Source of the DNA: Oceanicella sp. SM1341
GTDB lineage: Bacteria > Pseudomonadota > Alphaproteobacteria > Rhodobacterales > Rhodobacteraceae
Direction of reading: 5' to 3'
NCBI RefSeq assembly: GCF_003448965.1
Contig: NZ_QRGC01000007.1
Span: 124,001-188,000 of the forward strand
DNA: 64,000 bases
The notes beneath the pieces were generated by a model. The model had not been told where the DNA came from. It worked only from the letters and a program-made list of their open reading frames with translations, and made no database searches. Made by a program: the position numbers and the translations under genes. This document shows, piece by piece, positions 43,805 to 52,722 of the stretch (positions are counted from its first letter, which is position 1; each line of letters starts with the position of its first letter).

Positions 43805-43853
43805 TCGCACGGGTTGACGGGCACCGGAATGACCCTATCTGTGCCAAGGATAG

Positions 43854-43866
43854 AGACGACTGGTCT
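43854..43866. promoter_or_regulatory. NemR-like operator, site B
   Basis: AGACGACTGGTCT, identical to site A, followed by ACTAGA. It lies 125 nt before the DJ-1-like gene and 50 nt after the regulator stop, so it should control the DJ-1/DUF1330 pair. Confidence 0.7.
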
Positions 43867-43990
43867 ACTAGATATGGCCGGTCTGCAGAATTGAAATGAG
43901 GACGGGGCCATCCATGGCCCCGGCTCCGGCCCGAAGCAGGGTCCTCCCTGGGGCGCATTGCCCCGCAAACGACTGAAAAGGAATGAAGTG

Positions 43991-44683
43991 ATGAAAGTTC
44001 TGATCGTTCTGACCTCGCACGACACCCTCGGAGACACCGGCCGCAAGACCGGCTTCTGGCTCGAGGAACTGGCAGCGCCCTATTTCGCCTTCCGCGACGC
44101 GGGCGCCGACATCACCCTGGCCTCGCCCAAGGGCGGCCAGCCGCCGCTGGACCCGGTGAGCAACTCGCCCGACTTCCAGACCGACGACACGCGCCGCTTC
44201 GAGGCGGATGCCGGGGCCATCGCGGCGCTCGCCAGCACGGTGAAGCTGTCCGAGGTCGACGCGGGCGACTATGATGCCGTCTTCTATCCGGGCGGCCATG
44301 GTCCGCTCTGGGACCTGACGGTCGACCCCGCTTCCATCGCGCTGATCGAAGCCTTCAATGCGGCGGAGAAGCCGATGGGGCTCGTGTGCCACGCGCCCGG
44401 CGTGCTGCGTGACGTGAAGGGCGCCGACGGCGCGCCGATCGTGAAGGGCCGCAGGGTCACGGGCTTCAGCAACACGGAGGAAGAAGGCGTGGGCCTGACC
44501 AACGTCGTTCCCTACCTCGTCGAGGATGCCCTGAAGGCGAAGGGCGCCGAGTTCGTGAAGGGCGAGGACTGGGGGTCCTTCGTCGTGGAGGACGGGCTGC
44601 TGATCACCGGCCAGAACCCCGCGTCCTCCGCCGAAGCCGCGCAGCGCGTGATTGCCGCGCTCGCGGCACGGGGCGCCGCGTGA
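43991..44683 (+). CDS. DJ-1/PfpI superfamily protein (Hsp31/glyoxalase III-like)
   Basis: A 230-residue class I glutamine-amidotransferase-like protein. The nucleophile is C133 in 'GLVCHAPGVL' with H134 beside it; the conserved Glu is E25 or E26 in 'FWLEELAAPY'. 'DYDAVFYPGGHGPLWDL' is characteristic of the Hsp31-like branch that converts methylglyoxal to lactate without glutathione. I prefer the ATG at 43991 over a start 11 codons upstream in basic, non-conserved sequence. It is coupled to the DUF1330 gene by overlapping stop and start. Confidence 0.9.
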   Translation: MKVLIVLTSHDTLGDTGRKTGFWLEELAAPYFAFRDAGADITLASPKGGQPPLDPVSNSPDFQTDDTRRFEADAGAIAALASTVKLSEVDAGDYDAVFYPGGHGPLWDLTVDPASIALIEAFNAAEKPMGLVCHAPGVLRDVKGADGAPIVKGRRVTGFSNTEEEGVGLTNVVPYLVEDALKAKGAEFVKGEDWGSFVVEDGLLITGQNPASSAEAAQRVIAALAARGAA

Positions 44684-44970
44684 TGCCTGCCTACGTGGTG
44701 ATGATCCGCGAGAAGACCGGCGACCCTGCCGAGATGGCGCTCTACCGCGAGAAGGCGCCGCTGGCCCGGCAGGGTCATGAGCTTTCTCCCGTTGCCTTCT
44801 ACGGCGCCCGGGAGGTGCTCGAGGGTCCGGAATTCGAAGGGGCCGCGATCCTGGCCTTTCCGGACATGGACGCCGCGCGCGCCTGGTATCACAGCCCGGC
44901 CTATCAGGCCGCCCGCCGGCATCGGCTGGCCGGCAGCGAGACGCGGGTCTTCATGATCGACGGTGTCTGA
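44683..44970 (+). CDS. DUF1330 domain protein
   Basis: A 95-residue dimeric alpha+beta-barrel-like protein: 'AYVVMIREKTGDPAEMALYREKA', 'VLEGPEFEGAAILAFPDMDAARAWYHSPAYQAARRHR' (in parts) and 'RVFMIDGV'. The family pattern is very clear; its function is not established. The start overlaps the DJ-1 stop (TGATG), and a GTG one codon earlier is also possible. Tight coupling suggests a joint role in carbonyl stress. Confidence 0.9.
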   Translation: MPAYVVMIREKTGDPAEMALYREKAPLARQGHELSPVAFYGAREVLEGPEFEGAAILAFPDMDAARAWYHSPAYQAARRHRLAGSETRVFMIDGV

Positions 44971-44989
44971 GCACAGGCTCGCATCCCTC

Positions 44990-45011
44990 CCCGGGCGGTA
45001 CGCCGCCCGGG
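44990..45011 (+). terminator. Perfect 9-bp stem-loop after DUF1330
   Basis: CCCGGGCGG (44990-44998), TACG loop, CCGCCCGGG (45003-45011), 19 nt after the stop. There is no T-tract, but the stem is strong and well placed to end the DJ-1/DUF1330 transcript. Confidence 0.6.
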
Positions 45012-45101
45012 ATCTCCATTCCCGCGTCAGCCCCTGTCTCCCCGCCCGCGGCGCGCGGCGGAAGCGGCGCGGCTGTCCACGCCTTGCCCGGAGGACAGGA
45101 T

Positions 45102-45515
45102 ATGCCCCGCACGATCGAAACACGCACCCGTGAGGAGGTCGGCGCCATGCTCGCCCTGCCAGGGGCGCGGGCCGGGCGCATCGGGCTTGCGTATTGCAGT
45201 GCCGTGGTCGGCGCGGCGGCACGGCGCGTCGCGTTCGCCCGCCGGGGCGGCAGCCAGCCGGGCTGCATCAGGCGCGCCACCGACAAGGCCTGGAGTGCCG
45301 CGATGGTCCGGCAGCCCACCGATGCGCCCGGCGCGCTCGGCCAGCCGGGTGCCGAGCTCTTCCGCATCCGGCACGGACATGACGGCCGGGTCGTCGTCTT
45401 CGGCGGCGGTATCCCGGTGATGCGCGATGGCCGCGTCACGGGCGCCATCGGCACCAGCGCCGGAACGGTGGCCCAGGACGTGCGGGTCGCGCGGCCCGGC
45501 ATCGGCGCGCTCTGA
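45102..45515 (+). CDS. GlcG/HbpS family protein
   Basis: A 137-residue single-domain protein: 'IGLAYCSAVVGAAARRVAFARRGGSQPGCIRRATDKAW' (in parts), 'VVVFGGGIPVMRDGRVTGAIGTSAGTVAQDVRVARPG' (in parts). The second half is diagnostic of the HbpS/GlcG fold (heme binding in some members, cobalamin-related in others). No signal peptide, so cytoplasmic. GGAGG lies just upstream of the ATG. It is 38 nt upstream of the MFS gene, so probably co-transcribed with it. Confidence 0.8.
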   Translation: MPRTIETRTREEVGAMLALPGARAGRIGLAYCSAVVGAAARRVAFARRGGSQPGCIRRATDKAWSAAMVRQPTDAPGALGQPGAELFRIRHGHDGRVVVFGGGIPVMRDGRVTGAIGTSAGTVAQDVRVARPGIGAL

Positions 45516-45553
45516 GCGCTCCGGCCACCAGCCCTCTTTCGAAGGTTTGTCCC

Positions 45554-46807
45554 ATGACCATGAACATGACGCCCGGACGGCATGAGCCCGTCGACACCCG
45601 CCGCGGCAAGCCCGCTCTCTCCGCGACAGTCGTGAGTGGTCTGCCGCTCTGGCTCGGCCTTGTCAGCGTGTTCGCCGTAGGGGTGGAGCTTCGCCCCGCC
45701 ATCGCTTCGATCGGCCCTCTGCTGCCGAGCCTGAGCGAGGCATTCGACATCTCCGGCACGCAGGTCGCCGTGCTGACCGCCATTCCGCCTTTCCTGATGG
45801 GGGTGCTCGCGCTGCCGTCTCCCTGGCTGGCGCAGCGGTTCGGGCGCAACCCGGTCATCATCGCCGCCATCCTGCTGGTGACCCTCGCCACGGCGGCGCG
45901 GGCGTTGATCGAGACCAGCTTGATGCTGTTCGTGACCACCTCGGCCGTCGGCGCGGGCATTGCCGTGGCGGGCGCGCTGATCGGGGGGTTCGTCAAAAGC
46001 AACTTTCCGCAGCGCGTGACCCTGTTCATGGGCCTCTACGCCATGTCGCTGGGGCTCGGCGCAACGCTGTCGGCGGCTCTGACCGGGCCCCTGGCCAGCC
46101 TGGCGGACACCTGGCGCGTGGGTGCCGGCGTCTGGGTCGTGCCGGGCCTGTCCGCCATCGCGGCCTGGATCATCGTATCGCGCCGCGAACCGGCCCGGCC
46201 CGTGTCCGCCGGTCCTGCCAGACGGGCCCGCCTTCCGCTTGCAAACCCGGCGGCCTGGCGCATCGCCATCTACTTCGCGGCCAACAACATCCTGTTCTTC
46301 GGCGTCCTGGTCTGGCTCGTCACGCTGATCATTGAACGCGGCCACGATGCGGCCACGGCGGGGCTGGCGCTCACGACCTACACCATCGCCTTCATGATCG
46401 CCAATCCGCTGCCCGGGCTCTTCGGGCACAAGGGCGACCGGAGAATCCACATCGGCCTTGCGGCCCTGTTCATCCTGTCGGGCGTCCTGGGGCTGCTTCT
46501 GGTGCCCGGAGCGCCGCCCTGCGCCTTTGTCGCGCTGCTGGCCCTGGGGGTGGGAAGCTCGTTCACGCTGGGCATGACCCTGCCACTGGTCCACACGTCG
46601 GATTCGGAGGAGGCGACCGCCTGGAACGCGTTCGTGCTGGCCTTCGGCTACGGGGTCGGCGCGCTGGGGCCGCTCATGGTGGGGCTGCTGCACGACCGAT
46701 CGGGCGACATGCAGCTGCCGCTCTGGATGCTGGCCGGCGTCACGCTCGTGATGGTGCTGCTCGCCCCCTTCCTCGGAGGCGCCGACAAGCTGCGCTCCGC
46801 CCGCTAG
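45554..46807 (+). CDS. MFS transporter, CynX/NimT family
   Basis: A 417-residue major facilitator with 12 predicted helices. 'FAVGVELRPAIASIGPLLPSL' near residue 45 is the hallmark of the CynX/NimT (cyanate, 2-nitroimidazole) branch. 'FLMGVLALPSPWLAQRFGRNPVI' (in parts) is the loop 2-3 motif. Members export or import small toxic or organic anions. Its position in a detoxification cluster favours efflux, but direction and substrate are not visible. Confidence 0.9.
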   Translation: MTMNMTPGRHEPVDTRRGKPALSATVVSGLPLWLGLVSVFAVGVELRPAIASIGPLLPSLSEAFDISGTQVAVLTAIPPFLMGVLALPSPWLAQRFGRNPVIIAAILLVTLATAARALIETSLMLFVTTSAVGAGIAVAGALIGGFVKSNFPQRVTLFMGLYAMSLGLGATLSAALTGPLASLADTWRVGAGVWVVPGLSAIAAWIIVSRREPARPVSAGPARRARLPLANPAAWRIAIYFAANNILFFGVLVWLVTLIIERGHDAATAGLALTTYTIAFMIANPLPGLFGHKGDRRIHIGLAALFILSGVLGLLLVPGAPPCAFVALLALGVGSSFTLGMTLPLVHTSDSEEATAWNAFVLAFGYGVGALGPLMVGLLHDRSGDMQLPLWMLAGVTLVMVLLAPFLGGADKLRSAR

Positions 46808-46964
46808 GATCGGCCGGGACTGCGGGCATGCGCCCCGGCGCGGCCCGAAGTGCCGGCGAAGGCCCGGGGCCGGGGGGGTGACACCGCGGCCCCGTCGGGG
46901 TGTCCGTCACGCCCCCCGGGCGTTCGGGCCCCGGCGCGTGGCATGGAGCCTCCGCCCGGTACGG

Positions 46965-47777
46965 TCAGGGAATGTCGGGTGCAGATACACCGGGGTGCGG
47001 CGAGGCGCCGCTCAGCCGGTCGAGAAACGCATCGCGGGTGCGGGTGCTGTCGTACTGGTAGATGTAGACGGCGCCCGGCTGCATGATCGAGATCGCCCGC
47101 ACCGCGTCTTCGGGGCCGAGGGCATAGGGCGGGTAGAGCGGCAGCAGGGCGAGATCGACATCGCGCAGCTCCAGCATCTCGGGAACGGCCTCTGTCGAGC
47201 CGGCGATGAACAGCCGCTGCCCCTCCAAGGACACCAGGTAACTGTTGCCGCGCCCTTGCGGATGCCATTGCGCGGCCTGTCCCCCGAGCCCGTATGCGGC
47301 CACGGCCTCGACCGTGAACCGCCCCAGCTCGGCGCTGTCGCCATTGGGGAGCGAGATGGCCCTGTCGCGCAGGGCCGCCGGAAGCCGTTCCATCACGTAG
47401 GGAGGGACAATGATGCGCGTGTCCGGCCCGGCGAGATCCTCGAGCGTGTCCGGGTCGAAATGCTCGTCGTGTTCATGCGAGACCAGGATCAGTTCGGGCG
47501 TGCCGAACGCCGCGTAGCTGCTGGCGCTCCCGGTGGGATCGGTCACGATCGCTCCCGCTGCGGTCGAGATCCCCACGCTCATCTGCCGGACGGATCTCAC
47601 CGACACGCTGCCGTTTTGCGACGGAAATTCGATCGTCTCCTGCGCGACCGCGATCGGGCCGGAGTTCAGGCAACCCGCGAGCCCGACAGCGGGCACCAGC
47701 ACGGCAAGCGAGAGAAGAGCCGGGAGCGATCTCCTCCGCGACGGCCGATCGGCGAAGTTTTTTTCGGGGGCGGACAT
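46965..47777 (-). CDS. MBL-fold metallo-hydrolase-like lipoprotein
   Basis: A 270-residue protein. The N-terminus is a lipoprotein signal with lipobox L-A-G-C36. The metallo-beta-lactamase fold follows: 'GISTAAGAIVTDPTG', 'ELILVSHEHDEHFDPDTLEDL' (in parts) and 'NSYLVSLEGQRLFIAGSTE'. The metal motif reads HEHDEH, with Glu where most MBL proteins have Asp (HxHxDH), as in a divergent UlaG-like group. Its role in the envelope is unknown. GAGGAA precedes the ATG. Confidence 0.82.
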   Translation of the reverse strand: MSAPEKNFADRPSRRRSLPALLSLAVLVPAVGLAGCLNSGPIAVAQETIEFPSQNGSVSVRSVRQMSVGISTAAGAIVTDPTGSASSYAAFGTPELILVSHEHDEHFDPDTLEDLAGPDTRIIVPPYVMERLPAALRDRAISLPNGDSAELGRFTVEAVAAYGLGGQAAQWHPQGRGNSYLVSLEGQRLFIAGSTEAVPEMLELRDVDLALLPLYPPYALGPEDAVRAISIMQPGAVYIYQYDSTRTRDAFLDRLSGASPHPGVSAPDIP

Positions 47778-47892
47778 TGCGATTTCCTCTATCCGTGGGA
47801 CACGCGTCCTCGTGGAGGGCGCGCGAAACGGGGCGGATGCCGGTTTGCGGGCAGGGCGGGGCAGGGCGCGTTTCCGGCCCCGCCGCGCGGGG

Positions 47893-48810
47893 TCAGGCGA
47901 GGGCGGAGTGGCCGGAGGGCACGAACTCCTGCCCCAGGGTGGCCCGGAGCTGCGCCGAATCCTCGCTCGGCGTCAGATTGAACAGGCGCCGATAGTCGCG
48001 ATTGAACTGGGACAGGCTCTCGTAGCCGACCTCGTAGGCGACTGCGGAAATCGTGCTGGCGCCGGGCAGGTCGCGGCGGGCCTGCTGCAGGCGCACGCGC
48101 TTCTGGAACTGCAGCGGCGACATGGAGGTCACCGCCCTGAAGTGCCGATGAAAGCTGGGGACGCTCATGCCGGTCATTCCGGCCAGGTCGGGGATGCTGA
48201 GCGCTTCCGAGAAATTGTCCCGTATCCAGGCGGTCGCGCGCCCGATCCGCGCCGCGTGGCCGTTGGCGAAGGCGAGCTGGCTCAGCTGCAGTGCGTGCTC
48301 GGTGTGCAGCAGCCTCCAGGTGATCTCGCGCCGGATCAGCGGCGCCATCACGTCGATGTCGCGCGGCCGGTCGAGCAGGGACAGCAGCCGGATCAGCGGG
48401 TCGTGCAGGTCGGGGGAAAGCTCGTGCATGGCTGCGATGGGTGTCGCGTCGGGGTCGGGACGCAGGCCCGAACGGTCGCGCAACAGCTCGACCACGACCT
48501 GCGGGTCGAGGTCGAGATGGACCGCCAGGTAAGGCGCGGCCGGACTGGCCTCGGTCACCTGCGAGGTCACCGGAACATCCGCGGCGCAGACCAGCGAACC
48601 CCCGGCCCTGTAGTGAAAGGGCTTCTCGGCGAGCATCAGCTGCTTCTCGCCCCGCGCGACCACCCCGAACGACGGCTGATAGAGCCAGTGGCCGATCTCG
48701 GTGGGGTAGTCGGACCGCACCACCTTCAGTCCCGGGATCTCCGTTTCGAAATCGTACCGGGCGTGACGTTCGATGACTTCCAGCAGATCGGCAAAACTTG
48801 GTGTTTCCAC
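47893..48810 (-). CDS. AraC-family regulator with AraC_N (DUF1634-like cupin) sensor domain
   Basis: A 305-residue regulator. The N-terminal sensor (residues 20-170; 'YQPSFGVVARGEKQLMLAEKPFHYRAGGSLVCAADVPVTSQV' in parts) is the AraC_N type found in YqhC-like proteins. The C-terminal double HTH (residues 190-290) contains 'LAGMTGMSVPSFHRHFRAVT' and 'VAYEVGYESLSQFNRDYRRLF' (in parts). YqhC-type regulators sense aldehydes and activate adjacent reductases. Here it is divergent from an aldo/keto reductase gene, its likely target. Confidence 0.92.
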   Translation of the reverse strand: METPSFADLLEVIERHARYDFETEIPGLKVVRSDYPTEIGHWLYQPSFGVVARGEKQLMLAEKPFHYRAGGSLVCAADVPVTSQVTEASPAAPYLAVHLDLDPQVVVELLRDRSGLRPDPDATPIAAMHELSPDLHDPLIRLLSLLDRPRDIDVMAPLIRREITWRLLHTEHALQLSQLAFANGHAARIGRATAWIRDNFSEALSIPDLAGMTGMSVPSFHRHFRAVTSMSPLQFQKRVRLQQARRDLPGASTISAVAYEVGYESLSQFNRDYRRLFNLTPSEDSAQLRATLGQEFVPSGHSALA

Positions 48811-48908
48811 GGCGATTCAACCTCTGACATGTTGCGTGACGGCAAACTCGTCTGCCGGCGGGGGGCGGCGAGGCGCCCATGCGATCGGTACGAGTGTTTC
48901 GCCCGGCC

Positions 48909-48921
48909 GTGATCTGATCAC
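48909..48921. promoter_or_regulatory. GTGATC-T-GATCAC palindrome between AraC and aldo/keto reductase genes
   Basis: A perfect 13-bp inverted repeat 99 nt upstream of the AraC start, in a 352-nt divergent gap that otherwise holds no gene. Further GATCNGATC-like sequences follow at about 48970 and 49070. Candidate operator; AraC proteins more often use direct repeats, so another regulator may bind. Confidence 0.35.
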
Positions 48922-49162
48922 ACCATCATCGAGCGTATGGGGCTATGCAAATCCTATCAAGCCCGAGCGCGATCCGATCAGCGTCGGACGTCTCCGCCTC
49001 GCGCGGCCCGGGGCCGCGCCGCGTTTCGCATGGCAGTCTCCGCTGTTTGAGAGCAGTGCACCACTCCCTGATCCGATCCGCATAGAAACCGGGCCGCGAC
49101 AACCGCACCATCTCCGACAGCAGCGCCGATCGGCCCGAAGCATGGACACGAGGAGATGAAAG

Positions 49163-50161
49163 ATGGAACTGCGACAACTCGGGAACAGCGGACTGCATGT
49201 CTCGGAGCTGGCCTTCGGCGCCATGACGTTCGGCGGCAGCGATGGCATCTGGGGGCAGGTCGGGCGGCTCGGCCAGGACGATGCCGACGCCCTGGTGAAG
49301 GTGGCCCTCGATGCCGGGATCAATCTCTTCGACACGGCGAATGTCTATGCGCAGGGCCGCAGCGAGGAAATCCTCGGCCAATCGCTGCGAAACCTCGGCG
49401 TCGCCCGCGATGACGTCGTCATCGCCACCAAGGTGGCCTCGGCGATGGGGGAAGGGCCCAACCGCCGCGGGGCCTCGCGCGGGCACATCCTGTCCGAGGC
49501 CCGGGCCAGCCTCAAGCGGCTGGGGCTCGGACACATGGACCTCTACCAGATCCATGCCTTCGATCCGGAAACGCCGGTCGAGGAGACCCTGGATGCCCTG
49601 GACACTCTGGTGCGCGCGGGAGACGTGCGCTACATCGGCCTCTCGAACTGGGCCGCCTGGCAGATCATGAAGGCGATCGGCATCACCCGCGCCAGGAATC
49701 TCGCTCCGGTCACGTCGCTGCAGGCCTACTATTCGCTGGTCGGCCGCGATCTCGAGCGGGAGCTCGTGCCGCTGCTGGCATCCGAGGGGGTCGGGCTGAT
49801 GGTCTGGAGCCCGCTTGCCGGCGGATACCTGACCGGGAAATACTCGGGCGGCGGTGACGCGGAAGGCGGGCGGCAGACCGGGCTGGACTTTCCTCCGATC
49901 GACCGGGCCCGCGGCGAGCCGCTGATCGCGGAACTGCGCAAGGTGGCGCAGAAGCACGGCAGCGGCCCGGCGCAGGTGGCGATTGCCTGGTTGCTTGCCC
50001 AGCCCGTCGTCTCGACCGTGCTCATCGGCGCGAAGCGCGTCGGACAGTTGCACGACAATCTCGAGGCGACCCGGATCAGGCTGGATCGCGAGGACATGCT
50101 GCGGCTGGATGCGGCCAGCGCCTTGCCCCGCGAGTATCCGGGCTGGTTGCTGCAGGCGTGA
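49163..50161 (+). CDS. Aldo/keto reductase
   Basis: A 332-residue NADPH-dependent reductase of the AKR11/YajO-like branch: 'RQLGNSGLHVSELAFGAMTFGG' (in parts), 'INLFDTANVYAQGRSEEILG' with catalytic Asp and Tyr, 'VVIATKVASAMGEGPNRRG' and 'LYQIHAFDPETPVEETLDAL' (in parts). The ATG follows AGGAG. It is divergent from the YqhC-like AraC gene and so probably induced by aldehydes. The product would be the corresponding alcohol. Confidence 0.92.
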   Translation: MELRQLGNSGLHVSELAFGAMTFGGSDGIWGQVGRLGQDDADALVKVALDAGINLFDTANVYAQGRSEEILGQSLRNLGVARDDVVIATKVASAMGEGPNRRGASRGHILSEARASLKRLGLGHMDLYQIHAFDPETPVEETLDALDTLVRAGDVRYIGLSNWAAWQIMKAIGITRARNLAPVTSLQAYYSLVGRDLERELVPLLASEGVGLMVWSPLAGGYLTGKYSGGGDAEGGRQTGLDFPPIDRARGEPLIAELRKVAQKHGSGPAQVAIAWLLAQPVVSTVLIGAKRVGQLHDNLEATRIRLDREDMLRLDAASALPREYPGWLLQA

Positions 50162-50343
50162 CCGGGGCGCCTGGGCGAACGACGGGGCCACACCGCTCTT
50201 GTGGCGATCATTGCGGTGCGGGTGCCGTTCGTGCGTCTCTCGGACAAGAGGCCGGCGCGGGGGCGGAGACCCGTGTGTGCTGACAACGGCAGCGCCTCGG
50301 GACACGGCCATCCGGACCGCGGAAACAGATGAGACGGAGTGAC

Positions 50344-51003
50344 ATGATGAAAGTATTTGTTGTCGGGATCGCGGGCGGTGTCGGTCGCCGGGTTGCAGCG
50401 CGCCTCGTGGCGCAGGGCGATCAGGTGGGCGGGCTGGTCCGCAGGCCGGCCCAGGTCGAGGAGCTGGCCGCCGAAGGTGTCGCCGCGACGCTCGGGGATA
50501 TCGTGAAGCTTTCCGCCGAGGAGCTCGCCGGGATCATACGCGGGCATGATGCGGCCGTCTTCACGGCGGGTGCCGGGGGGGAGGGCGGTCCCGAAACCGT
50601 CGACCAGATCGACGGTGCCGGCCCGGGAAAGCTGGCAAGGGCAGCCGCGATCGCCGGCGTCAGCCGGATTGTCCTGGTATCGGTCTTTCCGGAGGCCTGG
50701 CGCGAGCGGCGCATGGACGAGGAGTTCGAGCACTACATGGTTGCGAAGAAGCAGGCGGAGGTCGAGCTCGTGCTCACCGATCGGGACTGGGTCATCGTGC
50801 GCCCTTCGGCGCTGAGCAACGCCCCCGGTACCGGCCTTGTCGATCTGGGTCTCGCGAAGGTTCACGAGGAGATCACCCGCGATGACGTCGCGGAGACGGT
50901 CGTGGAGGTTCTGCGCCAGCCGGACGTCAGCCGCATCATCCTCGAAGTGACCGGCGGCCCGACCCCGATCGCGGATGCCGTCGCGGCCATGGCCCGGACG
51001 TGA
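50344..51003 (+). CDS. NAD(P)-binding (atypical SDR, YwnB/HscARG-like) protein
   Basis: A 219-residue Rossmann-fold protein. 'MKVFVVGIAGGVGRRVAARLVAQGDQV' (in parts) carries the GxxGxxG loop. 'GGLVRRPAQVEEL' marks NADP preference through the arginines, and 'AGVSRIVLVSVF' is typical of the SDR_a5 group. It lacks the YxxxK catalytic pair, so it may be a redox sensor or isomerase-like protein rather than a dehydrogenase. A GGAG site precedes the ATG; a second ATG is directly next. Confidence 0.88.
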   Translation: MMKVFVVGIAGGVGRRVAARLVAQGDQVGGLVRRPAQVEELAAEGVAATLGDIVKLSAEELAGIIRGHDAAVFTAGAGGEGGPETVDQIDGAGPGKLARAAAIAGVSRIVLVSVFPEAWRERRMDEEFEHYMVAKKQAEVELVLTDRDWVIVRPSALSNAPGTGLVDLGLAKVHEEITRDDVAETVVEVLRQPDVSRIILEVTGGPTPIADAVAAMART

Positions 51004-51120
51004 CGCGGGCAGGGCCCCGCCGCCCCCTGCCTCCGCGGAAGCCGTCGCATCGCGACCGGGACAGGCCGGGGGCGGGAGGCCCGCGCCGGCTCCTGCCCGG
51101 GGCCCAGCACCCGGGCGCGT

Positions 51121-51170
51121 CCTGCCGAAGGCGCAATTCGCAAGGCCTGCCGAAGGCGCAATTCGCAAGG
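51121..51170. repeat. Perfect tandem duplication of a 25-bp unit
   Basis: 51121-51145 is repeated exactly at 51146-51170, in the gap between the NAD(P)-binding gene and the convergent TetR gene. No gene covers it. Looks like a recent slippage duplication or a paired binding site. Confidence 0.9.
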
Positions 51171-51271
51171 GATGTGCCCGGAATGACCGGCCGGGCGGAA
51201 CCGGCTGCCCGGGCCGGCCGGCTCGGTCCGGCGGCGCTCCGGTCGCGGGAGGGGCGCGCTTTCGGCCCGCT

Positions 51272-51928
51272 TCAGCCCGCCGGGGATGCCGTGGCGACCT
51301 GGCTGTCCCAGCCCGTCAGGGCAACCCGGGCAACAGCCTCCAGCGACGCCCGGCCCACCCGGTCACGCGCCAGGATCGACATGCCATTCTGGACCGTCTG
51401 AACGAAGCGGGCCAGGCCCTCGACATCCACGCCGGCGGGCAACTCGCCCTCGTCCACCGCTGTCTCGATGCGGCGCTTCAGCCGCTCATAGGTCAGGTGG
51501 CGCGCCTTGCGAACCAGCTCGCCGAGCTGCTCGTTTCCCTCGCTCCCCACGGCAGACAGGGTGACCATGCAGCCGCGCGGGATATCGGCCACCTCGCCGC
51601 TCAGCGCTGCGGCGGAGTCCTGCAGAAGGCCCGAAACCGCTTCGCGGGCCGTGGGGGCGGCGAAGAACCTGTCCCAGACGAGTTTCTCGTAGCGGGCCCG
51701 ATAATGGTCCACGGATTCGGCGTAGAGCGCCTCCTTCGAGCCGAAGGCGGCATAGAGGCTGGGTGACCCGATGCCCAGGGCCGCCGTCAGGTCCGAAATC
51801 GAGGTCGCCTCGTACCCGCGCTCCCAGAACAGCCGGGTCGCGGCTTCGAGCGCCGCGTCGCGGTCAAAGTTCCGCGGCCGACCGCGGGGTCTTCGGGAGC
51901 CTTTATCTGCCTCGGGAAAATTCTTCAT
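51272..51928 (-). CDS. TetR-family regulator (AcrR-like, 218 aa)
   Basis: A TetR repressor starting [10 protein letters not shown]. The N-terminal basic patch '[41 protein letters not shown]' (in parts) is the YezE/ComR-like arrangement, and '[19 protein letters not shown]' is the recognition helix region. I prefer the ATG at 51928 because the next upstream in-frame ATG (51940) lies within a copy of the operator arm. It is divergent from the SRPBCC gene with a large palindrome between them, which it presumably binds. Confidence 0.9.
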   Translation of the reverse strand: MKNFPEADKGSRRPRGRPRNFDRDAALEAATRLFWERGYEATSISDLTAALGIGSPSLYAAFGSKEALYAESVDHYRARYEKLVWDRFFAAPTAREAVSGLLQDSAAALSGEVADIPRGCMVTLSAVGSEGNEQLGELVRKARHLTYERLKRRIETAVDEGELPAGVDVEGLARFVQTVQNGMSILARDRVGRASLEAVARVALTGWDSQVATASPAG

Positions 51929-51974
51929 CGATCGATACATAAATCCGTTGACCTCGTCTGGCAAGCTCTCTACC

Positions 51975-52002
51975 TATTTATGTGTCGAACGATACATAAA
52001 TA
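51975..52002. promoter_or_regulatory. 28-bp near-perfect TetR operator with a third half-site nearby
   Basis: Arms at 51975-51987 and 51990-52002 (13 bp each, one mismatch) surround AA. The right arm core CGATACATAAAT recurs exactly at 51933-51944, overlapping the 5' end of the TetR gene. A possible sigma-70 promoter (TTGACC at 51948-51953, 17 bp, then TACCTA) leads into the operator. It controls the SRPBCC/hydrolase transcript and the TetR gene. Confidence 0.75.
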
Positions 52003-52115
52003 CCGGCGCCACCGGGAGCCGGGGGCGCCGGCCCGCCGATCTTCCGTGGTGGCGGAGCCGGCCTGCGCCCGCAGGGCACGTCACGACGGTGCACATCTGA
52101 AGAAGGACAAGAGCC

Positions 52116-52619
52116 ATGCTCGACAAAGTCATTTTTCCCGCGGATCACGACCCACGGGTTTCCTCGCTCTACGCGCTCAACGAAATCGACGCCCGGGCAC
52201 CGATCGAGACGGTATGGAAACTGCTGGTCGAGGCCGGGAGCTGGTTCGAGCACTTTCCGGCCGAGAACCGGATCAGCATCCTCGGAGGCGCGCGGGAGCT
52301 GGGCCCCGGCACGCGTTTCACCCGGGTCACCGTCGGTTTTGCGATGAGCTGCCGGGTCACCGAGCATGTTCCCATGCGCCGGCTGGCCTGGTCGACCACG
52401 GTCGAGGGCGACGAGACCGGGTCGACCGCCTACCACGGCTGGGTGCTCACGCCCACCGCGACCGGCACCCACATCCTCACGGAAGAGACCCTGCAGGGGC
52501 CCTTCTATCTCGAGGAGATCGGCCGCAAGGCACCCGGTGCGCTCTACGACTATCACCAGACCTGGGTCGAAGGCCTCGCGAAACGCGCCGAAGCGCTGGC
52601 CGGATACTCCGGCGCCTAG
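52116..52619 (+). CDS. SRPBCC family protein (polyketide cyclase/START-like)
   Basis: A 167-residue single START-like domain: 'YALNEIDARAPIETVWKLLVEAGSWFEHFP' (in parts), 'GPGTRFTRVTVGFAMSCRVTE' (in parts), 'RRLAWSTTVEGDETGSTAYHGWVLTPTATGTHILTEET' (in parts). The fold binds hydrophobic ligands; no enzyme activity can be assigned. It is the first gene after the TetR operator and is probably co-transcribed with the hydrolase gene 103 nt downstream. Confidence 0.9.
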   Translation: MLDKVIFPADHDPRVSSLYALNEIDARAPIETVWKLLVEAGSWFEHFPAENRISILGGARELGPGTRFTRVTVGFAMSCRVTEHVPMRRLAWSTTVEGDETGSTAYHGWVLTPTATGTHILTEETLQGPFYLEEIGRKAPGALYDYHQTWVEGLAKRAEALAGYSGA

Positions 52620-52722
52620 CCCCACCCTCTCCCGACACCGGACCGGATATCACCCCGTGACGCACAGGCGCGGCACGGGACCGGTCCCTGTCATCCGAAA
52701 ATCACGCATAAGGACCACACGC

